Source of the DNA: Apostichopus japonicus
Lineage: Eukaryota; Echinodermata; Holothuroidea; Aspidochirotida; Stichopodidae
Length of the DNA stretch: 64,000 bases
Assembly (NCBI RefSeq): GCF_037975245.1
Contig: NC_092570.1
Coordinates: forward strand, 3,566,001-3,630,000
Reading direction: 5' to 3'
In this document: positions 35,601 to 47,504 of the stretch, piece by piece
Layout: every line of letters starts with the position of its first letter
How positions within the stretch are numbered: the first letter of the stretch is position 1
Position numbers and translations under genes: made by a program
The notes under the pieces: generated by a model
The model's database searches: none
What the model was told of the DNA's origin: nothing
Seen by the model: the letters and a program-made list of their open reading frames with translations, nothing else

Positions 35601-37365
35601 CCTTTCTATGATTCGTCAGAAGTTGCTGCGCGAACAGCATGTTATACGTGATACACGTTCCTATAAATAATTATTACACTGCGATAACAATATTTGTGTT
35701 TAGGCCACTGCACATCTGGCTGTCTTACAAAATATGAAAGTTTATATTGTCCATCAGTTAAGTTCGTCAAATGTATTAAAGTCCAGACATTGGACAATAA
35801 ACAAGAAACATCCTACTGGAAAAATTATAAAAGAGCACTCAGTTTGTCTTTCTGATATAATATGTAAAAGAACATATGAAAGAATTTGTAACAGGAAACA
35901 AAATCTGCTGATAATATGATATCATATGATGATGATGAAACTGGCAAAATATTGCACCAGATCGCATCTAAGGACCTTCAATTGTTCAAAAACACCCCCT
36001 CCCCTTAGACCCCTCCCCCATCTATTTTCTATCATATGTCTGTGTATGTGCGTTAACCATTACCAGCATTTGTTATGTTCAGGTCAACAATGCCGGAGTC
36101 ATGTTTGGAAGCCTAGAATTTACAGAGGAGGGATTAGAGAAGAATTTTGTAGTCAACTCCCTCGGGACCTACGTCTTGACGGATACCTTGATTCCATTAC
36201 TCTCAAAGAATGAAAATCCTAGAGTGGTAAGATATACATGCTTTTAGCCTGACTTAATTTAACACATCATGGCTGAATATAAATTGTACAGTTAGAGATA
36301 TGCTTCCTCCAAATGAACATAGTCATGCAAGCTATCACAACAGCAATGCTTCTGTTTGACTTATGAAAGACATAACAAAGGGGGAAAAAAGAGATTAGAG
36401 AGAAAATACACTGAAACGTTGATGCTCTGATTCGTGATTTTTAACAAAAGTTGATAAACATCCCACAATTTGAAGGGGATATTATTATGATCTGTGATCA
36501 GTGAAATGTTACAAATTTTGGCTCTATGATGGAAGAACAATAGCTCCATTAACGATTGTGCAAACCGCTTTATACTGACTGCCATTTTAATGTATGCAAC
36601 AATTTTAATTGGCTCTAATATCTACAGTCCAAACAGAGTATCAGACTTGTTCAAAATTGTACGAGCTGGTTCCATTATGTGCATGCTACACTATTTCTTT
36701 TGCAAATCCATTGTGGATAACATTGATCCGCCAAATGCATGGTCAGATGTAGCACATGCTTTGTTTTTTTTTTAAATTAATTACCACTGGTATCATACCC
36801 AAACCATAACCTTGTCAATGATAACCTCTTGTGGTTTGTATTTCAGGAATGGAGATGTGATAACTCCTTTTTTATTCATCCAGATAAGCTTTCATTCTAG
36901 TGGAATGTATCCTATGAAAACTAAATATTAAATGAAGGGACCTTGATTCCTTTTTTTCAGATAACAGTTTCCTCTGGTGGGATGTACACCATGAAATTAG
37001 ACTTGAATAATTTACAGAGCAGAAAGGGATCTTTCGATGGAACATTTACCTATGCTCATCAAAAGGTGAGAAGGAAAGGTTTCACTCTTTTTTTCATACT
37101 ATGCACCCTGACAAGATAATCAAGAGTCCTAACTTCCTTGACCTTGCTGTATAAATGCTAGAATGATAGTTTATTCTTAATCCTGGGAGAAAAAAAGTAA
37201 CAACAATTTGTAAACCATTTTAAACATAAATGCATTTACAAAAGAAAAAAACCCACACCCATCTTCACAGTTTATTTTCACAGCCCTTTCATCACATTCT
37301 TCTTTTCAACTCACTGCCCTTTTGTTTTGCATAATTCTTAATTGTATTCACTATTCAATAGGCTA

Positions 37366-37413
<48 letters not shown>

Positions 37414-38682
37414 CGTGTTCTTAGTGTTAACCTTACTCTGCTCCTACCTGTCTTAAACTCTATAACATATGCACTTTCCTGTCTTATCTAAAATACATTA
37501 CTGAAATGTTTTAACACCGTGCCCCTCGGTTCTCCTTTGAAGAATCTAAGTTCCTGCCAGGATCCTGTCATGCCCCTTTTTTAAAGTTTGATACTCTTTT
37601 CCTACACAGGCTTTCTGTCTTTGCAGTAGATAAAAGCAGTTTGTTAACAGTTTTGTTTCTATCTTTAAATGTCCAGTAAAGTACTCAATTTTCATATTCG
37701 ATGTGTATTTGTGCAATTTTGTGTCAAAAACTTCTCCCAAACGGCTCCGCCGATTTTCTTCACACTTGGTGGTAAGGTACCACAGGGGTGCACCCTAGTG
37801 TCTTTCTATAACTCCAAGGGTAAACATCGAATTGACATAGAACCTTCACAGGTACAATGGAAATGTCAAGTAGTACCAAATTTGCGGTTGCCATGGGAAC
37901 TGAGGTCAAGTGCCACATGGTTGAAGGTCAAAATGTTAATTTTCAGTGCAATTTCATCTCAAAAACTTTTCTTAACAGATGGAAGGATTTTCACATGCAA
38001 TGTGCATTTGTTTGGTTAAGAGGACGATAATTTTTGATCGTAGCAAGGTTTGATACAAAAGTGTTTAAAATTGATTTTTTTTTTTTTTTTTTCCCTGTAT
38101 CTCTTCTAACGGCAGAGACAACAAGTTATAATGACAGAGCAGTGGGGAAAGAAGTATCCCAATATTCACTTTTATTCAATGCATCCTGGTTGGGCAGATA
38201 CACCCAGTGTAAGAACCTCCATGCCAGGTTTCTACAAAAGATTCAAGAATATGCTGAGAACTCCAGACGGTGGTGCTGATACGGTCGTTTGGCTCGCTCT
38301 ATCCAAAGCTGCACTCGATCAAGCGAATGGTCAATTTTACCTAGGTTAGTGTGTTCATTTTCTACACTCTCATATATACGTTTGATTTAGTACGTAATAC
38401 TCGGTCGGATTGTCATCGAAGCAAGTTGGTCTGTTGTATAAACATTCGATAAATTAAAATTTAATTAAATTTACAAAGTAAGTATACCAGATTAAGAATT
38501 TCCTGCCTCTCCAGAAATCATGTCCAGATTCTTGTTCTCTTGTTTTTTCGTTGATAGATCGAAAAGCTCAATCTTTACATCTGACTTTTGCGGCCACCAA
38601 GAGTTCTGAAGAAGAACATCAACAACTGATGACAAGTTTGGATGAAATTGCAGAGCAATTCAAGACAACTTCAAGTACATGA
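32692..38682 (+). CDS. DHRS12: Dehydrogenase/reductase SDR family member 12, complete, 8 exons
   Basis: Exons 32692-32747, 33202-33335, 34110-34192, 34660-34755, 36083-36226, 36961-37065, 38116-38344 and 38558-38682 (TGA 38680-38682) join with matching phase to 323 aa, close to human DHRS12. The N-terminus MSLYRNAVFIAKGLREFGQ matches the family start. Classical SDR features are present: cofactor-binding TGANSGIG at 46-53, NNAG at 125-128, active-site Ser in ITVSSGGM (about 175-176) and catalytic YAHQK (Tyr202, Lys206), followed by MHPGWADTP. It should bind NAD(P)(H) and reduce or oxidise a substrate that is not established for this family. A TTTTGCAG acceptor 14 bases before the ATG shows an upstream 5' non-coding exon. 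Intron 2 holds a degenerate tandem repeat and intron 5 a relic copy of exon 6. Confidence 0.95.
33395..33965 (+). repeat. Degenerate tandem repeat in DHRS12 intron 2 (about 4-5 units)
   Basis: Units of roughly 110-160 bp recur with the shared string TGTCTCAGAGTATACTGATC, followed by AGACAAGAAGT, GAATTCCCACTTCTGACACC and TTTATGTGAATA. The units differ in length and by many substitutions. Confidence 0.75.
35263..35330 (+). repeat. Truncated MITE end
   Basis: CAGGGATGTAGCCAGGGGGG and the inverted pair GGGGGAGCA / TGCTCCCCCC mark the left end of a hAT-like MITE in DHRS12 intron 4. The opposite terminal repeat was not found downstream. Confidence 0.4.
36884..36930 (+). pseudogene. Relic duplicate of DHRS12 exon 6 start
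   Basis: After an intact acceptor (TTCATCCAG) the sequence ATAAGCTTTCATTCTAGTGG and AATGTATCCTATGAAA parallels the real exon 6 start 77 bases downstream (ATAACAGTTTCCTCTGGTGG, GATGTACACCATGAAA). It would read ISFHSSGMYPMKTKY then stop, against ITVSSGGMYTMKLDL. The catalytic Ser region is altered and the copy is dead. Confidence 0.65.
37367..37412 (+). repeat. (GTCT)n microsatellite
   Basis: About eleven perfect tetranucleotide copies in DHRS12 intron 6. Confidence 0.95.
37670..38020 (+). repeat. Possible dispersed repeat in DHRS12 intron 6
   Basis: A 116-codon open frame here has no recognisable domain. The text CTTCTCCCAAACGGCTCCGC followed by CGATTTTCTTCACACTTGG resembles an interspersed repeat that I associate with marine invertebrate genomes; no second copy is in the window, so this is weak. 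Confidence 0.25.
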
Positions 38683-38833
38683 TGTGATTTTTAAGTATCT
38701 GTAACACATTCTTGGTTACCCTCAGTGGTTATGGATACTATCATTCTGTGGGATTATCCTGTCCCTCTCATTGTCATTCCATGTGATGTCTAGGATTAAG
38801 AGGGTAAATCTACCCTATATTACCCATCTAGAT

Positions 38834-39236
38834 CAGGGTTGTCCAACCTACGGCCCGCAGGCCACAGTCCGGCCCGCCGCAGGGTTGCGTTGGGCCTGCC
38901 AGAGATGCTCTACGGTGCAAAATTTTAGTGAGCAGATTTATTGATAACAATTTGAAGCTATATATAATCAATCATTGGAACCTTCTGGGTCCAAAAAACT
39001 GCATACAGGTCAGTTTGTGTGACACTCTCTCAGCGGACGGGGGGGGGGGGGGGCGGCTGATCTTTATTCATCTGTTTTATCAGGAAGAAAAATAATTCAG
39101 TGCGCTCTGCGCTCACATTTTGTTGCCTTAGGCTTCGGGCAAAAAATTGAAAAATCGAGCATAGGGTTCATGCGGCCCCCTCTTTCATCATAATCATTCA
39201 ATGTGGCCCTCCTCTGCAAGAGGTTGGACAACCCTG
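38834..39236. mobile_element. Non-autonomous hAT MITE with perfect TIRs and 8-bp target duplication
   Basis: The 403-bp element begins CAGGGTTGTCCAACCT and ends with its exact reverse complement AGGTTGGACAACCCTG (16 of 16). Both sides carry ATCTAGAT (38826-38833 and 39237-39244). The 8-bp duplication and CAGGG ends are diagnostic of the hAT superfamily. There is no transposase. It lies 151 bases after the DHRS12 stop, probably inside its 3' UTR. Confidence 0.92.
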
Positions 39237-39269
39237 ATCTAGATGGTATAAGATTCCTCTTAGGAAGAT

Positions 39270-39655
39270 TCCTCATCATACCCTACATTTGGCAAGCCAA
39301 GCAATTACTTGTACTTAGATTCAATAAATTGAGTTACTTGCAGCATGTTTATCCATTCAAGTACCTCCTTTGGGTTGATTTAACTTCTCCTACATTTGGC
39401 CTACCAAGCAATCATCACTGGTATTTGTTTTATTAAATGTGAGGTACTTGCAGCATATTATCCACATTAGTACCTCGTTTGGGTTTATCCTACCTCATGT
39501 TTCAACTTCATGTCCTACATCAGGCCTATACCTAGCAATAACTGGTATGTCTATTAATGATTTGAGGTACTTGTAGCATATTATCCATTTAGGTACCTCA
39601 TTTGAGTTGTTTCAGGATTTTTGCCTCAATATAGCCTACCTAGCAGTTGCCCGGA
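39270..39655 (+). repeat. Degenerate tandem repeat (about 125 bp, 3-4 units)
   Basis: Recurring blocks: TGAGGTACTTGCAGCATATT, ATCCA..TAGTACCTC.TTTGGGTT, CCTACAT..GGCCTA, and AGCAAT.ACTGGTAT. It follows the hAT MITE. An AATAAA at 39323-39328 within it could serve as a DHRS12 polyadenylation signal. Confidence 0.7.
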
Positions 39656-42282
39656 TTTGTATTCATGAATAACTGATGTAACACAATATGTATCATATCA
39701 TCAGTATCAAGATTATATTTTGATTTATTTCTGGTTACTATGGTGATCTGATGTAATACCAAGATGATAAATTAATTTATACATATCTAGGTTTTGTTTA
39801 AGTTTACGTAAAGTAATGGTTTTGTAGGGTGATGATTGTTGATACAAGCATATGTGTAGATGAAACACAGAAACCTGTGGATTTGTTAGGATTCTCTCTG
39901 GTGCTCCTTATAAACAGCATCATAAACAAACGTAACGCTTAAAGGATTCTGGTCACACAATTTCAAGGGGCAGTGGAACATGTGACATTAATTTGAAGGG
40001 GGAAGATCACAAGGTTGCATCAAAATGTTTGAACGAAATGAATCATTTGTGCATTCCATACCTTAAATTTCAGTATTAAAATGTTTCAACAAAAGAACCC
40101 TTTTCAATTACACATATATCTTTATTTTTCAAAACAAAACATAAAAACGGTACTTTTTTATAATAGAAGTGAAATAATGGACACTTCTGCGGGTTTTAAC
40201 TATTGTTGGGGGCACATGCCCTCATTTCTCCTAGCTCTGTTGTCCCTGACTCTTTTTTTTAATTTGATTTATAAGATTTATTGTCAATCCATTGTAATAG
40301 TTGTCATACGTACTTAAAATATGAGTGCAATTTAGTTCAGCAGTGCTACCTTGATACCATTAAATTGTTTTCTTCATGCAGCTGTTATATTTGTTAATGA
40401 ATAATAATGATGTCATGAATAATAATAATGTCATGAACAATAATACGTCAATACAATTGTAAAACGTAATATTTTTCCATGTTCTGGAATTATTTCTCTC
40501 CATTGTGTCTAAGTTTTCTAGTGAACAATGCCAGTGGTTCATGAATTGCCACCGCTGTGTAAAGGCTAATTCAAAGTTTGTTGTCAGTTCCTAGGAAAGG
40601 GTCACTCCCTGCCAAAGGGACTTGGTATTTTGACACACTGTAGGTGCCATGTATTCAGCTTAGGCTAGAGCCTAACGCTATGTAGGTGTTATGGACCAAA
40701 CTTAGGTTATGGCCTAACACAGTAATACTATATGGGTCAGTTTGGGCTAGCAGACTAACACACCATGGCTACATGGATGACTATTTTTGACTTCCATAAT
40801 TATACCCTGACCTGAAACTGTTGGCTAATCGATACTCAGGATTTATTACTCTGTAGCATTCAATTTTCGACTGCGAAAAAAAGTAACTGATTAGTAAATG
40901 TTTAGTAAATGAATATCGTACGCTCGACAAGTTTTTTATGTTCTTTATAGTTCTAACATTGTATGCTCCTTTAAGGTCAAACCGATGATGACGTCATCTC
41001 CTCGGTGCAGGCCTTAATATTAATGTATATATATTCTTTTATAATTTCTAATAAATCGACCAACAAACATTTTGCACAAGTTACAGGACACAAGTATTGT
41101 GCCCATCCATATTTTTAACTTTTCTTTGTTTATCACCCCCACATGGGTCACCGGTATGGAGCACGCTTGGACAGAATTTAGATATTAACTAAACAAAATG
41201 AACAGTTTTGTTGTCCTTAATTGATTCGCAAGAACTGCAAGGCTATGCAAAAATGAAGGGGAAAAAATCATTTTGAAATGGCTAATTTCGTTTGGTCTGT
41301 TTCTTCTAAATAGCTAAAGTATGTTAAATCTCAAACCGACAAAGAGACGGTTGCTTAGTTTGGTTTGTTTCAACGGAAAATGTCAACGAAGGTATACCTC
41401 CCTGATGCTAGGAGGGATTACTTCATCAAATGCTCATGACGTCATCGAAGTCGATGGTCCTTTAGTTTCGAAAGATCCCGTATACTTGTCCACAAATTCT
41501 TGCAAAATAATGGTAGCGAATAATCACATGTATAAAAAGCTTATATATAGAAAGGAAAAGATAGGAGGAGGGGGGGGGGAGCGGGTACACTGAAATTATA
41601 TCATCCTAAGTAGTGTTTCGTCTCAAAAGATGAATTTTATTTTCATCAACGCAAACCTTATTGATAGGTAGTTGTTTCGTACGAATAATCAAGTAACTAT
41701 AAGCTAAATACACAATGAATTCCACTCGAACCGTTCGAAAAAACTTTTCCGACTAAGCACACTAAGTTGTTGATAATTAGGCCTATACCTTACCAAGTTG
41801 ATGACACTAATACACTTTCGATCGTTCATATTTACCGTTTATACGATGTATGTAGCATTAATACTATAAACTTAAACATCAAGCATTTACTTAGTGATAT
41901 AAGCTTTATATGATTTGGGTTTCAATATTTGGATGCCAATACTTCGAAACACAGGAAACTTGAAAGGAGAAAACCTTGAACAAATTTGATTTCTCAGCAC
42001 AATCTGTATTCTTTTTTTTTTTAATTTAAAGCAATTCTTACTCTTTAGATTATCAATATAAATTGAGGGAAAAAGAAAAAAAGTTGTCTCGGTTTTAAAT
42101 TTATATATTTATGCATGAAATGTCGAATTTTTGAAATCCCTTCCCTGCCACTTTCTTGATTGTAATTGAATGAAACTGACGCTTGATCCCTGGTTCAACG
42201 GTTTGCAAGATATTGTGGCTTAATTGTGACTGGCGCCCCACTAAAGAAATGGCTTTACAGGGATTGCCTATACAACTAAAGG
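39656..42282. other. No gene seen
   Basis: No coding exon with homology or paired splice sites is apparent. Short AATAAT/ATGTCATGAA reiterations near 40390-40445 and a G tract near 41570 are the only structure noted. Confidence 0.45.
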
Positions 42283-42350
42283 CTGGATAGCTCAGTTGGT
42301 GGAGCAGTTGGTCTTGTAGCCCAACGGTCACTGGTTTGAAATCAATTTCT
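42283..42350 (+). repeat. tRNA-derived SINE head, family 2, copy 2
   Basis: GGATAGCTCAGTTGGTGGAG (A-box) and GGTCACTGGTTTGAAATC (B-box) sit at tRNA-like spacing with a TTGTAGC anticodon-loop-like stretch. ACGGTCACTGGTT is shared with the copy at 14232. Mismatched stems and a degenerate B-box argue against a functional tRNA. Confidence 0.6.
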
Positions 42351-43371
42351 TTGCACATTTCCCTTGATGATATAAATTTCTCAGTTTTCTGTTGATTATC
42401 TACTTACATCCATTTAAATCGAGACAGAAACTTGTACCTGTAAATCTGTAACCCATTGTTCAGTATTCATGGAAGTGTTCCGCAACTCTTTAGAGACCTT
42501 CATTTTTCAAAACACCAATTCCATGAAACCCCAATTCTTCTTTCATTCTCCCACGTAAAGAATAATTTCACGATGTCTCTCACTGTCTCATAAAAGACAG
42601 CAACTTCCAAACTGAAATCTGGAAGGAGTGTCTAAGTGAGAATATGTCCAGAAAATCATGAATGAACACGAAGACTAAATGCTAGAAGTGACGAGAAAAA
42701 AAATGATTTAATGGTTATTAACATTGGCCTTGCTTCGGCTGAAAGACCCAGACAACTCGGTCTCTTGACACAGCATATTGGAAACCTCAAAACAGGTAAC
42801 CCTTCATCTTGAAAGTGCCTTACATTTGACCTCTTTCCTTTTTTATCTAGTGTACTTCATTTGAGTTTAGTGAACTTTGCCGACCAAATGCAAAATTGCT
42901 GATTTACAACAAAGCAACAGTAATTTATCAAGTATCGGTCCTATGAAACGTCACAGAAAACTATTCAGTACAATGTCTCAACTTACACTAGTAAGGGGAA
43001 AACAACAGACAAGTGAAAGAATGTTTCATGTCTTAAAGTTTTACAAGATGTGAAGATCACCTCCTTTCACATTCATTAGAAACAATATCAGACCACAAAA
43101 TCACCTGACATTGTCTAACATCAAGATATGATACATGTTGTTTCATTCGATGTGGTTATTGGAAACGTTTATATTTGGTAATACTAAGGAATACTGGCAA
43201 TTGTGTGAGTTCACATAGAAGTGATGCAGTTTGATTCAATCGAGGGTTAACCGTTTGTTTGGTTTTGCAAATGGAACACCAGGGAAGGGGTCTACAGAGT
43301 GCTGTTATCCTGATTTTTTATAGGCAATTATTCATTATGCCTTAATTTTATTTTTTATTCTAGTTTCTAAC

Positions 43372-43689
43372 ATTCAGATCAGTGACTTTGAAGGAAATTT
43401 CGATTATCCAGATTAAAGAAATGTACTAACATGGTTCTTCTCTCTGCGGGGACAGGACTCACTCCAATGATCCGTTTGATTAGCCAGACCACAACGGGGA
43501 AACTTCAGAAAAGGTGCATTGATAAATTTATTAAAACTCTGGTTTTAAGGTATAGTGGGTGGGGGAGAATTGTGTTTAATTCAAAATATTCCTTCCATTT
43601 ACAGTTGCATCAAATTACTTTTCTTCAACAAGACTGAGAGTGACATTTTATGGAGAAGTGAAATGGAGCAATTGGAGCAGCAAAAAAAA
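43372..43689 (+). pseudogene. CYB5R4-like reductase fragment (two exons, frameshifted)
   Basis: Exon-like piece 1 (about 43372-43513) encodes a flavin/NADH-reductase stretch: ISDFEGNFD in one frame, then, after a one-base slip, KKCTNMVLLSAGTGLTPMIRL to a GT donor. Piece 2 (43605-43689, after TTTACAG) continues in phase as CIKLLFFNKTESDILWRSEM with a GTAAGT donor. These match the NAD-binding part of cytochrome b5 reductase 4 (AAGTGFTPM and FFNKTEDDIIWRS in human). No cytochrome b5, CS-domain or C-terminal exons are seen nearby, so this is either a partial duplicate or a decayed gene. The slip could also be an assembly error. Confidence 0.75.
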
Positions 43690-45655
43690 GTAAGTTGTTT
43701 ACGGTGACTTTTTACCCTGTGCTTTTTACAAGGGCAAATATGAAGTGATACAGTATTCAGATTTAGATTATTTTGTTCTTGATGAAAAGAGAGAACGACT
43801 CAACTAATGTTTCATAAGGATAAAGAACATGAAAATTGCATTTTCCTGTCTAAGCATTGAGCAATTTTCAGTTGAAACTGTTTGCAAATTCCTAAGTTTG
43901 TGCACAGATTATTTAATGTAAAATTGATATAAAAGCATTTTCATTACATAGAGGATTACTGTCTGTAACGTTTGGTCTGTGGTTCTTATCTTTTGAACAA
44001 CGTAACAACTCTTAAAGAAAATATATACTTACTTTTCCTATTTGCATAAGCCTACTGTGTACAAGCTAGGCCTGGCTGACATTAACAATTGACGTGTCAA
44101 CATTTGTTTTCTCTTAATTTCTTTCAATTTTGCCTTTTGAGTCTTTGTACTCCAATACCTACTCCGGACAACCACAGAAATTACTCAACTAAATTGCTTA
44201 TTGCCGTAGTCAACCGATGTTATCATTCTAACTCAAGGGATGGGGGGGGGGGGGAGAGATGTTGACAACAAAGACCTTTCCTTTCCCATGTCAAAAGTGG
44301 AGTAAAGATTGTAACCCTCACCCATTCTGTCTGACTGTGTACATGTATGTAATATCAAGAACTATGTAAATATGATTATTCCAATAGCAGATTTTTAGTT
44401 ATCACAGGATATAATTGGGAGAAAAAAAAATGCAAATTGTGGTTAAGTTTTTTTTTCCATTATAAATAATTAAACTGGTGTCTGGATATACAGTACCCGC
44501 ACATGTTCCCAGAATGCACAAGAAAAAAACGTATGAGTCATCAGTCGCTCAAACCCTTTCTTAATCATTTTCTTTTCTGTAAACATTTGAAATTTCCAAA
44601 CAACTTGTAGGACAATATATTATTTTTAGTTCAATTCCAGTAAGCAGATTTGCTGGTACAATAGACTTTGCCGGGCTAGGCTTTGTTATTGCATCATAAA
44701 AGGTTGACAATGCCTCTGCTTAGTTTGCATATTCACGTTTTCCAGGGTTTAATTCTTTTGTACTTATTAGTGTGTCATTCGTAACATCCATTCAGGAACA
44801 AGATTTCTTGAAAGCTGCATTTTTCTAATTCCATTCTTTTCGTTTCAGTTTTGCAGTTTTTCTTTCGTTTTTGGGTGTTTTTTCTTTCGTTTGGCATATC
44901 ATTGAAAGACTTTGGGAAGACAAGAGGCAAATAGGTTTATTGGTAGCATACCATAGTTCTGAAAGACTGTGAACGCTCTACGATTTTAGCGCTTTTTGAA
45001 GCAGCCAAAGTACTTAATATTCATGCTTACCGAGCACCATTTCATAAATGTTCAAATATTTTACAATAACCTAGAGTGACTGTTAGTATACATAGACTAG
45101 ATGCTAAGTTATGCAAGCTGGATAACGACAGTATTATTTTGTTATTTTGCGATGAAATTGTGATTGAAATGGTGTGCCAATATGATTGTCAAAATTTACC
45201 AGCAGTTAATACATAGCCTGTGCCTAATCATAAAAAGTTTGTTATAGTTTTGTATTTACACATTAGCGCTGTTTCAATTTCCACTTGTTGCATCAAGTCT
45301 GATGAACAGTGTTCCAATTACAAACAGGTGGAAGCAGGATTATCATTATAACTTACCCATATATGTGAACTAATGATAGACTATAGCTTACAGCCTTACA
45401 AAATGTACAAATGGTGTATGATCGATCATTCACTGATTTCAATACTGAAAGTAATCTACTGTAGAAAACCTGGTTAAACCTTGGCCACTTGCTGGAAAAT
45501 ATTAGCTTCTTGCAGTGCATTCTTTTCTTCTTACAAAGAAATGAACGATTTTTCCATCCCTGGTTCGGGGCTTACGTTGAGTACTTTGATCGTAAAATCT
45601 CTGAATGTAAGCATTTGGCTTCCATTCCATGCAGGGAGCAACAGCCACAATCCAT
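43690..45655. other. No gene seen
   Basis: The expected next CYB5R4 exon (about 60-80 residues) was sought here and not found. Only an 11-base G tract near 44245 stands out. Confidence 0.4.
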
Positions 45656-45679
45656 GACTGTTACATCCACCTCTCATAT

Positions 45680-45945
45680 TTACCTCCATGGTTACAAATT
45701 TCGGGTCACAAGCAATTTTCGGTCACAAGCACTGTTTGGGTCATAACAAATTTTGGGTCACAATTTTTGTTTGTTATTTCGTGAAAAAATTTTTGGTCTC
45801 ACAACACTTGGTCCGAAAAAATGTTGGTCCAAAAAAAAATTGAGTTCCAAAAAAAATTTGGTCCCAAAATAATGGGCTCACAAATTAGTTTTCTTAGTAC
45901 AAACAAATTTTCGGATAGAAAAAATTTGCTCCGAATTTTTTCTTT
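45680..45945 (+). repeat. Degenerate short tandem repeat (GGTCACAA / GGTCCCAAAA type)
   Basis: A phrase of about 17-22 bases (TTTCGGGTCACAAGCAATTT, TTTTGGGTCACAA, TTTGGTCCGAAAA, TTTGGTCCCAAAA) recurs at least ten times with drift, changing gradually from left to right. Confidence 0.6.
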
Positions 45946-45949
45946 TTGT

Positions 45950-46015
45950 CGGAACATAGAGACATCGGAACTTAGAGACGTCGGAACATAGAGACGTCGG
46001 AACATAGGGATGTCA
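45950..46015 (+). repeat. 16-bp tandem repeat, 4 copies
   Basis: GTCGGAACATAGAGAC occurs four times head to tail with one to three changes per copy, directly after the degenerate array to its left. Confidence 0.85.
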
Positions 46016-47444
46016 CCAAATAGACAGGATACATACAGTCCAACAAAGTGGACAACTGCAATACTTTAAGACCCGTAGGACATTGTGTAGTAAGTATAGG
46101 CTGAGTATAGGGTACTATTGAGGGCTTGTCAGTGAAACAACAGACTTTGTTCTTGTTGACAACAAGTTGACTTCAGTGATAATCTCTTTGGTCGGAGATC
46201 CTTCCCATATTATATATCCCTGCCCCGGCGATATCTGTTTTATCAGTTAAGTCTGTAGTCGGCCATTGATTCCACTTTGCAAGGTACATCTCATTTTGAT
46301 GTTACCGTTCAAGAGCATATTTTGAATACCTTTGGCGGCAAATGAGTATTTTAAATTTATAGAAAAAGTAAAACAAACAAGTGAAGGATAAACGTTGTGT
46401 CAGTATTGGTTGAATACAGTGACTGAATGTCTTCGAAGAGAAAGATATCCGTTCATGTAGAAGTCTAACATTGTTGTGCGAACATAATAACTCTCACAAG
46501 TGACTAAAAACTAGATCTCTACGAACAGGGGGACAACCACCATTTGTGTCATGGTTAGGGTGGGACTAAGATGTTATGCTCTGGTGAGAGGGGTTCCCTT
46601 ACCATTGAGAAAATTCTAAACTTGAAGGTTGCTTAGATGCAAAATGGTGCTATATTCTGCAATTTCTGAAACAATAATTTAATGATGACAAGATTTAAAC
46701 TGTCTAAGTTGTACTGTAGATACAGGTATAGACATTTGTGGTGTAGGCCTTTTTACTAGAAGTGTTTTAAATTTGTAATAATATTTCTGTTATTTGGGGC
46801 TTAATCTACCTGGTTTTAGGGAAGGGGAGGGGGTTGACGCCTGAACGATGGAGCATGACAATGAAGGAAAAATGCGTAGCAGACGTATCGTCTGGAAATC
46901 CAAGTGAGCTGTCAACTTAACCATCCTTTACGAGAGTTTTATTTACTATCAAGTCCCATTCTTTTTCAATACCATCGTAACGAAATGGCTTCCCTCAAAC
47001 TGTACAAATATTCTGAGTACATCCTGACTTTTTGCGAGACCGGGAGTGAAGTATAGTTCACTGAAAGCGCACCTTCTTTTTGGAGATTTTTTGTTCAAAG
47101 TGACTTGCAGATTCAAAATCTATTCATGGAAATATATGATACCTACATAGGTACTTGTATTGACATAAACTGAAAGCAAATGCATGCCATCAGCATAATA
47201 TGCTTCAATGAATTTCATTGGTTGTTTCAATCTATTGCCTTACACAAAAACAGGGTATACCTGGTCAAGAAAACATATATGCTTTATTATAGAACGCCAA
47301 ACTTTCTGAGAACAACACAAAATAAACCACAAAAATTCAGAAGCACACACAATAGCTTGTGTTACTTTCTTTTTACGATTATGTCTATAAAGTAGTTGTT
47401 ACTGCGGGTAAATCACTCAGTTTCGACGTTCTTGGTCCAAAACG
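46016..47444. other. No gene seen
   Basis: No supported exon or complete repeat. Ordinary AT-rich sequence with a G-rich patch near 46818-46832. Confidence 0.4.
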
Positions 47445-47504
47445 ATGCTGGAGTCTGGGCGACGATACAGCAGGACAATTGACACGTCAGTTTCAACTTT
47501 AAAG
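47445..47504 (+). other. Exon-like ATG segment with strong donor, function unknown
   Basis: A 20-codon open stretch (MLESGRRYSRTIDTSVSTLK) ends exactly at AAAG|GTAAGT. It could be an untranslated or alternative first exon of the PNPLA-like gene downstream, whose start exon has its own acceptor (GTGCACAG, 52151-52156). Joined there, its frame meets TGA at once, so it would act as leader with an upstream ORF, not as coding sequence of that protein. Weak. Confidence 0.2.

Noticed and set aside
37369-37412. CRISPR array or other spaced repeat
   Set aside because: The repeats are contiguous microsatellites or drifting tandem repeats without spacers, in a eukaryotic genome.
41321-41593. 90-codon ORF beginning MLNLKPTKRRLLSL
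   Set aside because: No recognisable domain, no matching splice partners and it ends in a G tract; within chance length for this composition.
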